Part shown: positions 31,884 to 40,681 of the stretch, one piece after another
Layout: every line of letters begins with the position of its first letter
Position numbering within the stretch: position 1 is the first letter of the stretch
Source: Sphingobium sp. YR768
Lineage (GTDB): Bacteria > Pseudomonadota > Alphaproteobacteria > Sphingomonadales > Sphingomonadaceae
DNA: 64,000 nt
Assembly: GCF_900111125.1 (NCBI RefSeq)
Contig: NZ_FOGE01000010.1
Location: 1-64,000, forward strand
Reading direction: 5' to 3'
Program-made: the position numbers and the translations under genes
The notes under the pieces: generated by a model
Databases searched by the model: none
What the model saw: the letters and a program-made list of their open reading frames with translations, nothing else
Told to the model about the DNA's origin: nothing

Positions 31884-33674
31884 TCATCCCTTGTACAGCG
31901 CATCCAGACGATCCGCATAAAGTTTGCGGATCACATGGCGCCGGATCTTCATGGAGGGCGTCATCTGTTCATTCTCGATCGAGAAGGCTTCGTCCGCCAG
32001 AATGAAGCGGCGGACCCGCTCGATCACCGACAGATCGTCATTCACCCGGTCGACCGCCGCGCGTAACGCCGACTGATAGGCCGGGTTGGCGGCCACGCTG
32101 TCCAGCGCCACGCCCTGTTCGATCGCCCATTCGCGGGTCCATTCGGCGTCCGGCACGATCAGGCCGACCAGATAGGGGCGCCGGTCGCCATGGACCATCG
32201 CCTGGCCGATTTCGGGCTGGAGCGTCAGCATCCCCTCCACCTTCTGCGGGGAGACATTGTCGCCCTTGTCGTTGACGATCAGGTCCTTCTTGCGGTCGGT
32301 GATGCGGATGCGGCCGCGCGCGTCGATCTCGCCAATGTCGCCGGTATGCAGCCAGCCATCCTTCAGCACCTTTTCCGTTTCCGTGGGATTGCGCCAATAG
32401 CCGTGCATGACCAGTTCGCCGCGCACCAATATTTCGCCATCCTCGGCGATCTTCACCTCCACGCCGTCGAGCGGCGGGCCGACCGTATCCATGGCGATGC
32501 CGGCGGCGGGGCGATTGCAGCTCACTACTGGCCCCGCCTCGGTCTGGCCATAGCCCTGAAGCAGGGTCAGGCCCATCGCGTGGAAGAACAGACCGACATC
32601 GGGATTGAGCGGCGCGCCGCCGGACACCAGCGCCTTCATCCGGCCGCCGAAACGCGCGCGCACCTTGGGGATGAGGGTGCGGGCGAGCAGCGCCTTCATC
32701 GGCAGGTCCAGGATCGATCCCTTGCCCGCCTGCTCCTTCGCCGCGATGCGCAGCGCCTGATTGAGCAGATAGGCCGGGAACTTGCCCTGCTTCTCGATCG
32801 ACTTGATGATGCGGGTCCGCAGCACTTCGAACAGGCGGGGGACGACGACCATGATCGTCGGCCGCGTCTCCTCGATATTGGAGGCGAGCTTCTCCAGCCC
32901 TTCCGAATAATAGATTTGTCCGCCCAGCAGCATCGGCAGGAACTGGCCGCCGCTATGCTCATAGGCGTGGGACAGCGGCAGGAAGGAGAGGAAGACTTCG
33001 TCGTCCCAGCCGAAATCTTCCGCCACGACCTTACCCGCGCCCTCCACATTGGCCAGGATCGCGCCATGATGCTGCATCACCCCGCGCGGGGCGCCACCGG
33101 TGCCGCTGGTGTAGATGATGCAGGCCTGATCGTTACGGGTCGCGCTCTGGCTGGCGGCAACGGCATCCACATCGGCCGCCGGATCGCTGGCATGGGCGGC
33201 GATCAGGTCGCTCCACACATGGCAGGCGCATGTGCCCTGCGCCCCGCGCAGAGGCTCCATGCCGATGACGAAGGCGGCTTGCGAGCGCACCACCGCCGGC
33301 ATCAGCGCCTGCGCCAGCTTGGCGGTCGACACGATCACGGCGCGCGCGCCGCTGTCGGTCAGGATATGCTGGTGATCGCGCGTGGTGTTGGTGGTGTAGG
33401 TCGGCACGGTGATGCAGCCCGCCGCCATGATGGCGAGGTCCGCGATGCAGAATTCCGGGCGATTCTCGCTGACCAGCATCACCGGATCGCCGGGCTTCAG
33501 CCCCTGCGCCTTCAGCGCGGCGGCGAGGGCGGCGACCTGCCGCGCAACCTCGGTCCAGCTCAGCGATTGCCATTCTCCGCCGCTCTTGCGCCACAGGAAG
33601 GGCGTATCGCCCTGCTCCTGCGCGCGAACGAAGAACATGGTGACGAGGCTGGGAAATTTCTCGATGGCCCTCAA
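31884..33674 (-). CDS. Long-chain acyl-CoA synthetase (AMP-forming)
   Basis: A 596-residue adenylate-forming enzyme that activates fatty acids to acyl-CoA via acyl-AMP. The P-loop-like motif is YTSGTGGAPRGVM near residue 190, followed by LPLSHAYEHSGGQ, the GYGQTEAGPV segment near residue 375 and WLHTGDIGEID near 430; the A10 Lys motif lies at the C-terminus (TPSMKIRRH). The architecture resembles the FAA1 (COG1022) group. It reads toward the lipoprotein and lies downstream of ruvB in the same direction. Confidence 0.9.
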   Translation of the reverse strand: MRAIEKFPSLVTMFFVRAQEQGDTPFLWRKSGGEWQSLSWTEVARQVAALAAALKAQGLKPGDPVMLVSENRPEFCIADLAIMAAGCITVPTYTTNTTRDHQHILTDSGARAVIVSTAKLAQALMPAVVRSQAAFVIGMEPLRGAQGTCACHVWSDLIAAHASDPAADVDAVAASQSATRNDQACIIYTSGTGGAPRGVMQHHGAILANVEGAGKVVAEDFGWDDEVFLSFLPLSHAYEHSGGQFLPMLLGGQIYYSEGLEKLASNIEETRPTIMVVVPRLFEVLRTRIIKSIEKQGKFPAYLLNQALRIAAKEQAGKGSILDLPMKALLARTLIPKVRARFGGRMKALVSGGAPLNPDVGLFFHAMGLTLLQGYGQTEAGPVVSCNRPAAGIAMDTVGPPLDGVEVKIAEDGEILVRGELVMHGYWRNPTETEKVLKDGWLHTGDIGEIDARGRIRITDRKKDLIVNDKGDNVSPQKVEGMLTLQPEIGQAMVHGDRRPYLVGLIVPDAEWTREWAIEQGVALDSVAANPAYQSALRAAVDRVNDDLSVIERVRRFILADEAFSIENEQMTPSMKIRRHVIRKLYADRLDALYKG

Positions 33675-33779
33675 GGCTCGACTCCTGCGGTTTTCCGGCG
33701 CCTCTGACGTGCGCCTGCATGATCGGCAAGGCTATAATAGCGCCTTGCCGTAACGACCATGCTTTTCCGATGGTTTCCT

Positions 33780-34799
33780 TTAATCGAAAAGACCGTCCTG
33801 CGCGCCTGCGGGCGGATTGAGGCCCAGATGCTTCCAGCCCGGCCCGTTGAGGCAGCGCCCCCGCGCGGTGCGGGCGATCAGGCCAAGCTGGATGAGGTAA
33901 GGTTCGATCACTTCCTCGATCGTGTCGCGCGCTTCGGACAGGCCTGCCGCCAGCGTTTCGACCCCCACCGGACCGCCGCGATAGATATCGGCGATCATCA
34001 TCAGATAGCGCCGGTCCATCAGGTCGAGGCCAAGCTGGTCGACCTCCAGCCGGCGCAGCGAAGCATCGGCAACCTTCGCATCGACGGTGGGCGCGCCCGC
34101 GACATTGGCGAAGTCGCGCACCCGGCGCAGCAGTCGCCCGGCGATACGCGGCGTACCGCGCGACCGGCGGGCGATCTCGATCGCGCCGTCGGGGGTGATG
34201 GGCAGGTCCAGCAGCCGGGCGGCGCGACGCACCACCAGTTCCAGTTCCTCGACCGTGTAGAATTGCAGCCGCACCGGAATGCCGAAGCGATCGCGCAGCG
34301 GCGTGGTGAGCAGCCCCTGCCGCGTCGTCGCGCCGACCAGCGTGAAGCGCGGCAGGTCGATCCGCACGGAGCGCGCCGACGGCCCTTCCCCGATCATCAG
34401 GTCGAGCGCGCGATCCTCCATCGCGGGATAGAGAACTTCCTCGACCGCCGGATTGAGGCGATGGATTTCATCGACGAACAGCACGTCGCCCTCATCCAGA
34501 TTGGTGAGCAAAGCGGCCAGATCCCCCGACTTGGCGATGACCGGGCCGGATGTGGCGCGGAAGCCCACACCCATTTCCTTGGCCACGATCTGCGCCAGCG
34601 TGGTCTTGCCGAGGCCGGGAGGGCCAAAGAACAGCACATGGTCCAGCGCATCGCCCCGCGACTTCGCCGCCTGAATGAAGATGCGCAGATTTTCGCGCGC
34701 AGCCTGCTGCCCGACGAACTCGTCGAGCGACTTGGGTCGCAACGCCGCGTCGACATCCTCGGGACGGCGGGCAGGGGTGAGGAGGCGGTCGTCAGTCAT
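33780..34799 (-). CDS. ruvB: Holliday junction branch-migration helicase subunit RuvB
   Basis: A 339-residue AAA+ motor, close to the usual 336. Walker [13 protein letters not shown], Walker [10 protein letters not shown], sensor/arginine-finger region [19 protein letters not shown] and the C-terminal winged helix ([11 protein letters not shown]) are all present. With RuvA it drives branch migration at Holliday junctions. The ATG at 34799 overlaps the stop of a 44-codon upstream frame. It is separated from ruvA by that frame and a GIY-YIG cassette, unlike the usual tight ruvAB pair. Confidence 0.95.
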   Translation of the reverse strand: MTDDRLLTPARRPEDVDAALRPKSLDEFVGQQAARENLRIFIQAAKSRGDALDHVLFFGPPGLGKTTLAQIVAKEMGVGFRATSGPVIAKSGDLAALLTNLDEGDVLFVDEIHRLNPAVEEVLYPAMEDRALDLMIGEGPSARSVRIDLPRFTLVGATTRQGLLTTPLRDRFGIPVRLQFYTVEELELVVRRAARLLDLPITPDGAIEIARRSRGTPRIAGRLLRRVRDFANVAGAPTVDAKVADASLRRLEVDQLGLDLMDRRYLMMIADIYRGGPVGVETLAAGLSEARDTIEEVIEPYLIQLGLIARTARGRCLNGPGWKHLGLNPPAGAQDGLFD

Positions 34800-34930
34800 G
34801 GGCAATCCGATGCCGGCAACTTAGCCATGATTTCGGCCAGAATATCTCCAGGCTCGGCATCCAGAACGCCAGAGGCCTCGCCTTCCGCAATCATCGCTTT
34901 CAGCCATTCGATCTCATTCTGCTCGTCCAT
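34796..34930 (-). CDS. Small ParD-like protein overlapping ruvB start
   Basis: A 44-residue acidic frame ([20 protein letters not shown], then [18 protein letters not shown]) whose stop overlaps the ruvB ATG (ATGA). The IAEGEASG...ILAEIMAK pattern recalls the C-terminal toxin-binding tail of ParD-type antitoxins, but the DNA-binding half is absent. It may be a coupling leader peptide for ruvB or a fragment. It is too short for certainty. Confidence 0.45.
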   Translation of the reverse strand: MDEQNEIEWLKAMIAEGEASGVLDAEPGDILAEIMAKLPASDCP

Positions 34931-34940
34931 CACTTCATCC

Positions 34941-35343
34941 CGTCATGCTGAACTTGTTTCAGCATCCATCGCGCGGCACCGCCTGACTGAGAGGCGGCAA
35001 GCCCAACCCTACCGCCAGATCGGCCCAGTGCGTATTTTCGGATTCGATCAGGTTGATCTTCCATTGCCGATGCCAGCGCTTGAGTTGCTTCTCCCGCCCT
35101 ATCGCCTGCTCCATCGTATCGCATGGTTCGTAGCGGACGAGCATATGCACGCCATATTGCCGCGTGAAGCCCGGCAGCGCATCGGTGCGATGCTGCATCA
35201 GACGGGCGAGAAGGTCTGATGTGACGCCGATATAGAGCGTACCATAGGGCTGACTGGCAAGGATGTAGACGTACGGTTCCTTCATCCGCCCCTCGCTCCG
35301 GTGATGGTGGCATAATGGATGCTGAAACAAGTTCAGCATGACG
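34941..35343. mobile_element. GIY-YIG cassette bounded by 28-bp inverted repeats
   Basis: The 28 bases at 34941-34968 are the exact reverse complement of those at 35316-35343. Each arm is itself a hairpin (ATGCTGAA, 5-base loop, TTCAGCAT). Between them lies one gene, a small GIY-YIG nuclease. The unit sits between ruvA and ruvB, where no gene is normally found. Confidence 0.6.
34959..35285 (-). CDS. Small GIY-YIG nuclease
   Basis: A 108-residue protein from the ATG at 35285. The GIY-YIG core is YVYILASQPYGTLYIGVTSD with the Arg in LLARLMQHR and the catalytic Glu region AIGREKQLKRWHRQWK, the pattern of the UPF0213/YhbQ-like single-domain nucleases. Its stop codon lies inside the left 28-bp repeat. 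GIY-YIG proteins cleave DNA; one bounded by inverted palindromes may mobilise its own cassette. The native host role is unknown. Confidence 0.8.
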   Translation of the reverse strand: MKEPYVYILASQPYGTLYIGVTSDLLARLMQHRTDALPGFTRQYGVHMLVRYEPCDTMEQAIGREKQLKRWHRQWKINLIESENTHWADLAVGLGLPPLSQAVPRDGC

Positions 35344-35357
35344 AGTAGGCAGAAACC

Positions 35358-35966
35358 TCACTTCGCCGCCTTCCGCAGCGCCAGCCGCACCAGTGCGTCG
35401 AGGCTGGCGCCATCGCCCAGTTCTTCTTCGGCCGCGGCGACGGCAAGGCTGGCTTCATGGGGCTTGAAGCCCAGATTCTGGAGCGCGGACAGGGCGTCCG
35501 CCGCGAAGCCGCCGGTCGGCAATACGGCAATGCCGCCCACGCCAATCGGGCCGCCGGTCGCGACCGCGCCGATCTTGTCCTTGAGTTCATTGACGATGCG
35601 CTGGGCGAGTTTCGGGCCGACTCCGTTCGCGCGCGCCACCATCGCCTTGTCTCCAGCCGCGATGGCGCGGTGCAGGTCGTGCGGCTCCAGCGCGGAGAGA
35701 ATCGCCAGCGCCACGCGCGATCCCACGCCCTGCACATGGGTCAGCAGCCGATACCAGTCGCGTTCCTCGGCGCGGGCGAAGCCGACCAGGCGGATGGCGT
35801 CGTCCGACACCAGCATTTCGGTGTGGATCGTCACCGCTTCGCCTACCGGACCCAGCGCCGCGAGCGTACGCGAGGACGCGCCGACCAGATAGCCCACGCC
35901 ACCCACATCGATGATCGCATGATCGATGCCGGTGCTGTCCAGCAAGCCCTTGAGTTTCGCGATCAT
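35358..35966 (-). CDS. ruvA: Holliday junction branch-migration protein RuvA
   Basis: A 202-residue protein. Domain I is the OB fold ([13 protein letters not shown], then DVGGVGYLV), domain II the twin helix-hairpin-helix ([34 protein letters not shown]), domain III the small RuvB-binding helix bundle ([16 protein letters not shown]). It clamps the junction and loads RuvB. No ruvC is visible upstream in this window. Confidence 0.95.
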   Translation of the reverse strand: MIAKLKGLLDSTGIDHAIIDVGGVGYLVGASSRTLAALGPVGEAVTIHTEMLVSDDAIRLVGFARAEERDWYRLLTHVQGVGSRVALAILSALEPHDLHRAIAAGDKAMVARANGVGPKLAQRIVNELKDKIGAVATGGPIGVGGIAVLPTGGFAADALSALQNLGFKPHEASLAVAAAEEELGDGASLDALVRLALRKAAK

Positions 35967-36108
35967 CTGCCTTGCCCCTTGGCACGCTGCCCTTTGGTCA
36001 TGATCTGTTCTTTACAGCCTGTCGCGCGCCACGCCAGTCAAAAGCGCGGCACCTTTTCCCATCCCATGCGTAGTGCAGCGCGACTTTGCCAAACAAGAGG
36101 ATGGCCGT

Positions 36109-36684
36109 ATGTTGATGACTGCCCCCGTGCTTTCGCCGAAAGATTTCGAATTCCCCTCGATCATGCTGTCGGGCGTGGTCGACCATGGCATGTATCTGCA
36201 TTTCAAGAATTGCCTGTCCACCGCGCCGCAGACCGGGCTGGTGGTGGTGGAACTGTCCACGCTGGGCGGCGATCCGGAAGTCGCCCGGCTGATGGGCGAG
36301 GATATCCGCTTCCATTCGGACCTCTATCCCGAACGGCGGCTGGTGTTCATGGGCCGCACGGCGGTCTATTCGGCCGGCGCCACCTTCATGAGCTTCTTCG
36401 CGACCGAGAATCGCTATCTGACGCGCGGCACGCGGCTGATGATTCACGAACGGATCATCACCAAGTCGATCCAGCTGGCCGGCCCGCTTTCCAGCTGCAT
36501 CGCAACGCTCAAGGCGACTCTGAACGAGATCGAATCGTCGATCGCGATCCAGAATGAGGGGTTTGAGAATCTGATCCTGGGATCGCAGGTGACGATGGAG
36601 GAACTGCTGCAAAAGGCCCCGGAAAACTGGTATCTGGAAGCCAATGAGGCGCAGGCGCTCGGTCTGATCGCGGGCGTATTGTAA
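36109..36684 (+). CDS. ClpP-like (S14/crotonase-fold) serine protease family protein
   Basis: About 191 residues from the ATG at 36109, which has AAGAGG eight bases upstream. The fold signature is VVVELSTLGGDPEVARLMGE near residue 50 (oxyanion glycines), the probable nucleophile Ser in TAVYSAGATFMS near 95 and the His in TRLMIHERI near 120. The ATP-dependent partners clpX/clpA are not adjacent. It may act alone, like other stand-alone S14 members. Function unknown. Confidence 0.7.
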   Translation: MLMTAPVLSPKDFEFPSIMLSGVVDHGMYLHFKNCLSTAPQTGLVVVELSTLGGDPEVARLMGEDIRFHSDLYPERRLVFMGRTAVYSAGATFMSFFATENRYLTRGTRLMIHERIITKSIQLAGPLSSCIATLKATLNEIESSIAIQNEGFENLILGSQVTMEELLQKAPENWYLEANEAQALGLIAGVL

Positions 36685-36725
36685 AAGCCTTGCCAGGGGA
36701 GCCGCATGCGCCTTTGATAGCCGCC

Positions 36726-37373
36726 ATGCGCTCCCCCACGCTCTTCCCCTGGCGCTATGGCATGTTCCTGGCGCTGCTCGTCCTGATCGGTCCGCTGCTC
36801 CTTCTCCTGCCCTGGCACGAAGCGGTGATGGCGGGCTTCGATGGCGCGGCGATCGCGTTCATGCTGTCGGTGATCCCGCTGATCGATGCCGACCCCGCGT
36901 CGATGCGGCGCAAGGCGCTGACGAACGACGCCAATCGCGGCCTCATGCTGCTGCTGACCGGCATCGTCAGTCTGGTGATCCTGGTCGCGGTGGGCGTGGC
37001 GACCAGCCAGCATGGCGGGCCGGACGCGATCAGCATCGCGCTGCTGCTCGCGACCTTGCTGATCGCCTGGCTCTTTTCCAACCTCGTCTACGCCATGCAT
37101 TATGCCCATATCTTCTACCTGCCCGGATCGGGCGGGAAGGGTCAGAGCGGGAAGGACAGGGGTGGGCTGGATTTCCCGGATACGGAGGAGCCGGGCTATT
37201 GGGATTTCCTCTATTTCGCCTTCACGCTGGGCATGACATTCCAGACGTCCGACGTGTCGATAGGGTCGACGGTGATGCGCCAGACGGTGTTGTTCCAGTG
37301 CCTCGCCGCCTTCCTGTTCAACCTCGGCATCCTGGCCTTCACCATCAATGTGCTGGGCGGATCAGGCGGCTGA
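36726..37373 (+). CDS. DUF1345 membrane protein
   Basis: A 215-residue integral membrane protein with five or six hydrophobic segments (for example FLALLVLIGPLLLLLPW, GLMLLLTGIVSLVILVAVG and VLFQCLAAFLFNLGILAFTI). The conserved FAFTLGMTFQTSDVSI loop near residue 170 and HIFYLPGSGGK before it are typical of DUF1345. Role unknown. It is followed 12 bp in overlap by a convergent small gene. Confidence 0.8.
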   Translation: MRSPTLFPWRYGMFLALLVLIGPLLLLLPWHEAVMAGFDGAAIAFMLSVIPLIDADPASMRRKALTNDANRGLMLLLTGIVSLVILVAVGVATSQHGGPDAISIALLLATLLIAWLFSNLVYAMHYAHIFYLPGSGGKGQSGKDRGGLDFPDTEEPGYWDFLYFAFTLGMTFQTSDVSIGSTVMRQTVLFQCLAAFLFNLGILAFTINVLGGSGG

Positions 37374-37658
37374 TTCCCAGCGCCCCGGCCCGTCATGGCC
37401 AGCTTCATCATCGGCATCGTCGCGCAAAACGGCAAGACTTTCCCACCAGGCTTCCTCGGGCTGGCGGAAGGTTGCCACATGGCCATGGCGTGGCCGCGCG
37501 CGCCAGATCCGGCCCTTGCGATAGAAATGCCAGCGCGAATCGCAGTTGAGCGGAATCTGCTCGAAAGAAGGCGGCCCATCGGCGGGATCATCGACCTGTC
37601 GCAATTGCCCGGGAACCTCACGGACGCTGCCATCGGGAAACTGCACGGCGATGGACAT
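37362..37658 (-). CDS. Small conserved protein of unknown function
   Basis: A 98-residue soluble protein starting MSIAVQFPDGSVREVPGQ. It is acidic at the end and contains SRWHFYRKGRIWRARPRHGH and QPEEAWWESLA. No family is recognised. The start at 37658 was chosen over a longer frame because the extension lacks a ribosome site. Its 3' end overlaps the DUF1345 gene on the other strand by 12 bp. Confidence 0.5.
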   Translation of the reverse strand: MSIAVQFPDGSVREVPGQLRQVDDPADGPPSFEQIPLNCDSRWHFYRKGRIWRARPRHGHVATFRQPEEAWWESLAVLRDDADDEAGHDGPGRWESAA

Positions 37659-37807
37659 GGACTTTTTCCTCTTATCGGGCCCGCTCGGTCTGCATAACGA
37701 TCTGAAATTACTTCGGTTCACCGGGCTTCACCGCTTTTGCGACGAATCGCCGACGTCAGGCCCTCTCCTGCCTTCATGGCTTGATTACGAATCTTTGCTA
37801 AAGGCTG

Positions 37808-39115
37808 ATGACGATGAGCAAGGCCGATCCCTGTCCCAAGTCCGCCGTCAGCCATGGCGTCGGCATCGCTGGCCTGATGGGCCTTGCCGTATGGACGCTG
37901 GTGGCGCGCCATTATGGCATGAACGGTCCCAATGCCGGGCTGGCCGCCGTGGTCGCCTGTGGCCTGCCGATGGTGCTCTGGTCGCTGATCGTCGACAAGG
38001 TGCATCGCAACGCTTCGACCGGCATCGACTGGCAGGCTGCCCCACGCCCGCTGCGTGACGTGCTCGACACCAGCATCGTCAAGATCGCCGGGCTGTGGGC
38101 GACATGGCTTGCCATCGCCATCTTCTACTGCATCGCGCGCTGGTACTGGAGCGGCAGCTATCGCTTCTCGATGGACCTGTTCATGGCCGCCGCGCCCTGG
38201 CTGCTGGCGGCGTCCATCCCCTATATGCTCTGGATCGACCGGCGACTGACCGACCCGAAGGATGCCTGCTACAGTTTCGGGCAATGGGTGATCGGCGGCG
38301 CGGCCGGCGCGCCCGACATGGCGCAGGTTGCCCACCATGCCCGCGCCTGGGCGGTGAAGGGCTTTTTCCTCGCCTTCATGGTGTCGATCGTGCCGGGCAA
38401 TTTCGCCAGCGTGGTGGAATGGCGGATCGACCATGCGCTGTCCAATCCGGTGGCGCTGGCCGGTTTCCTGATCGCGGTCATGTTCATGATCGACGTCTGT
38501 CTGGCGACGGTCGGCTATATATTGACCTTCAAGCCTCTCGATTCCCACATCCGCACCGCCAACCCCTTATTGGGCGGTTGGCTGGCGGCTTTGATGTGCT
38601 ACCCGCCCTTCGTGCTGATGGGCGGCGGCGGCCCGCTCGATTATCATGCCGGCGGCGCGGAATGGGATTATTGGACGCAGGGATCGAGCGCCCTGCAATG
38701 GCTGCTGGGCGGCTGGCTGGTGCTGCTGACGGGCATTTACGCCTGGGCGACGGTGGCGTTCGGCATCCGCTTTTCCAACCTCACCCATCGCGGCATATTG
38801 ACCCATGGTCCCTATCGCTGGACGCGTCACCCGGCCTATCTGTCTAAAAACCTGTTCTGGTGGTTTTCCGCGCTGCCCTTCCTGACGGTCAGTGGATCGC
38901 TGACGGACATGGTGCGCAATTGCGCGATGCTGGCCCTGACCAACGCGGTCTATTATTGGCGGGCGAAGACCGAGGAGCAGCATCTGGGCGCTGACCCCGA
39001 TTACCGCGCCTATAGCGACTGGATGGAGCGCAACGCGCCCGTCCCGCGCTTCTTCGCCTGGGCGACCGGGAAGAAGCGCGCGACGATGGCGGTCACGACG
39101 CAGCCAGCGGAATAA
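37808..39115 (+). CDS. Isoprenylcysteine/phospholipid methyltransferase-family membrane protein
   Basis: A 435-residue integral membrane protein with about ten hydrophobic segments. The C-terminal part has the ICMT/PEMT signature: SNLTHRGILTHGPYRWTRHP followed by AYLSKN and later EEQHLGADPDYRAY, which binds S-adenosylmethionine at the membrane face. The N-terminal two thirds form a large extra membrane domain not found in simple ICMTs. The substrate may be a lipid or a small metabolite. Confidence 0.75.
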   Translation: MTMSKADPCPKSAVSHGVGIAGLMGLAVWTLVARHYGMNGPNAGLAAVVACGLPMVLWSLIVDKVHRNASTGIDWQAAPRPLRDVLDTSIVKIAGLWATWLAIAIFYCIARWYWSGSYRFSMDLFMAAAPWLLAASIPYMLWIDRRLTDPKDACYSFGQWVIGGAAGAPDMAQVAHHARAWAVKGFFLAFMVSIVPGNFASVVEWRIDHALSNPVALAGFLIAVMFMIDVCLATVGYILTFKPLDSHIRTANPLLGGWLAALMCYPPFVLMGGGGPLDYHAGGAEWDYWTQGSSALQWLLGGWLVLLTGIYAWATVAFGIRFSNLTHRGILTHGPYRWTRHPAYLSKNLFWWFSALPFLTVSGSLTDMVRNCAMLALTNAVYYWRAKTEEQHLGADPDYRAYSDWMERNAPVPRFFAWATGKKRATMAVTTQPAE

Positions 39116-39116
39116 A

Positions 39117-39205
39117 GTGCTCCGGCGAAGGCCCGAGTCCAGTTCCGCCGTGGCGCTTTATATAGAGGGTGGAACTGGATTCCGGCCTTCGCCGGAAAAC
39201 AGCAC
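39117..39205. repeat. Imperfect 30-bp inverted repeat between convergent genes
   Basis: Left arm 39117-39146 (contains CCGGCGAAGGCC and AGTCCAGTTCC) and right arm 39171-39205 (GGAACTGGATTCC and GGCCTTCGCCGG) could form a long hairpin with a 24-base loop. The palindrome is of the dispersed type common in GC-rich genomes and may also end transcription from both sides (gene at 37808 and gshA). Confidence 0.6.
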
Positions 39206-39208
39206 TGC

Positions 39209-40582
39209 CTAGAAACTTTCCTCGCCATAGACGCGGCTCAGGTCGCCGCCCCATTCGCCATGATAGCGTTCCAGCAGCCGTTCGGCGTTGGTCTTGCCCG
39301 AAGCGACCACTTCGTCGAGGAAGGACAGATAGCCGGTCTCATTGTCGCCCGCGCCGTTGAGGCGATTGCGTGCGGCAAGGCCCGACCGGGCAATGTCCAC
39401 CACTTCCTTCGCAATGTCGCGCAGCTTGGCGCCACCGCCGATCGGCGCGTCGAGGCCCAGCTTGGGCACGCTATCGCGCAACAGCTGCCGTTCTTCCATG
39501 CTCCAGTCCTTGACCACGTCCCAGGCCGCATCGAGCGCGCCTTGATCATAGAGCAGGCCGACCCACAAGGCCGGCAGCGCACAAATGCGGTTCCACGGCC
39601 CGCCATCGGCGCCGCGCATTTCCAGGAAGCTCTTCATCCGCACTTCGGGGAAGGCGGTGGAGAGGTGATCCTCCCAATCCTTCTCGGTCGGCTTCTCGCC
39701 CGGCAGGACGGACAGCTTGCCGTCAAGGAAGTCGCGGAAGCTCAGACCCGCCGCATCGATATAGCCGCCGTCGCGATAAACGAAGTACATCGGCACATCG
39801 AGCGCATAGTCGGCATAGCGCTCGTATCCGAAACCATCCTCGAACACGAAGGGCAGCATGCCGGTGCGGTGCGGATCGGTGTCCGACCAGATATGGCTGC
39901 GATAGGAGAGGAAGCCGTTAGGCTTGCCGTCGGTGAAGGGCGAATTGGCGAACAGCGCCGTCGCCAGCGGCTGAAGCGCCAGAGACACGCGGAACTTCTG
40001 CGCCATGTCCGCCTCGCTGCCATAGTCGAGGTTGGTCTGGATGGTGCAGGTGCGCAGCATCATGTCCAGGCCCATCGACCCCACGCGCGGCATGTGCCGC
40101 AGCATGATGTCATAACGGCCCTTGGGCATGATGGGCAGCTCTTCGCGGCTCTTGTCCGGCCACATGCCCAGGCCCAGAAAGCCCAGGCCCAGCATGTCGC
40201 CGACATATTTCACCTGCTCAAGATGGCGGCCGGTTTCGGCGCAGGTCTGGTGCAGATTGTCGAGCGGCGCGCCGGACAGTTCCAGTTGCCCGGCCGGCTC
40301 CAGGCTGATCGTGCCATCGGCGCCGGACAGGGCGATGATATTCTCGCCCTCGAACACCGGGCTCCAGCCATAGCGGGTCAGGCCGATCAGCAGCGTGTGG
40401 ATGCCGCCTTTTTCCTCATAGGCCGGGGCGTGATGATCCTTGCGGCTATAGACGAATTTCTCATGCTCGGTACCGATCCGCCAGCGTTCCTTGGGCTTTT
40501 CGCCCTTGGAAAAGGCCGCGATCAACTGGTCGCGGCTTTCGATGACGGGATCATGATCCCCGGAGTCGGTTCTAGTGCTCAT
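39209..40582 (-). CDS. gshA: Glutamate-cysteine ligase, plant type
   Basis: A 457-residue enzyme that makes gamma-glutamylcysteine, the first step of glutathione synthesis. Residues 38-45 (IGTEHEKFVY) carry the metal/Glu-binding Glu residues; later come QLELSGAPLDNLHQTC, the substrate loop MPRVGSMGLDMMLRTCTIQTN and FLEMRGADGGPWNRI. Length and motifs are those of the plant/alphaproteobacterial type rather than E. coli GshA. It follows rsmE in the same direction. Supports gloA/gloB nearby. Confidence 0.92.
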   Translation of the reverse strand: MSTRTDSGDHDPVIESRDQLIAAFSKGEKPKERWRIGTEHEKFVYSRKDHHAPAYEEKGGIHTLLIGLTRYGWSPVFEGENIIALSGADGTISLEPAGQLELSGAPLDNLHQTCAETGRHLEQVKYVGDMLGLGFLGLGMWPDKSREELPIMPKGRYDIMLRHMPRVGSMGLDMMLRTCTIQTNLDYGSEADMAQKFRVSLALQPLATALFANSPFTDGKPNGFLSYRSHIWSDTDPHRTGMLPFVFEDGFGYERYADYALDVPMYFVYRDGGYIDAAGLSFRDFLDGKLSVLPGEKPTEKDWEDHLSTAFPEVRMKSFLEMRGADGGPWNRICALPALWVGLLYDQGALDAAWDVVKDWSMEERQLLRDSVPKLGLDAPIGGGAKLRDIAKEVVDIARSGLAARNRLNGAGDNETGYLSFLDEVVASGKTNAERLLERYHGEWGGDLSRVYGEESF

Positions 40583-40681
40583 GCCCCGCCCTTAGTGCTT
40601 CCCCAACGCGCGTCAAATAAGAGCGCGCGGCCGACAGATAAGTTGCGCCTATCAAGAGCGCAATAACATGGCGAAATGAAA

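Noticed and set aside
32190..33707. 505-residue frame opposite the acyl-CoA synthetase
   Set aside because: Antisense shadow; His/Arg-rich, no family features, while the opposite strand has a complete enzyme.
33759..35219. 486-residue frame opposite ruvB and the GIY-YIG gene
   Set aside because: Runs across two well supported genes and the inverted repeat; no coding signature.
39010..39228. Short frame containing FPAKAGIQ
   Set aside because: This is the familiar translation of a dispersed palindromic repeat, not a gene.
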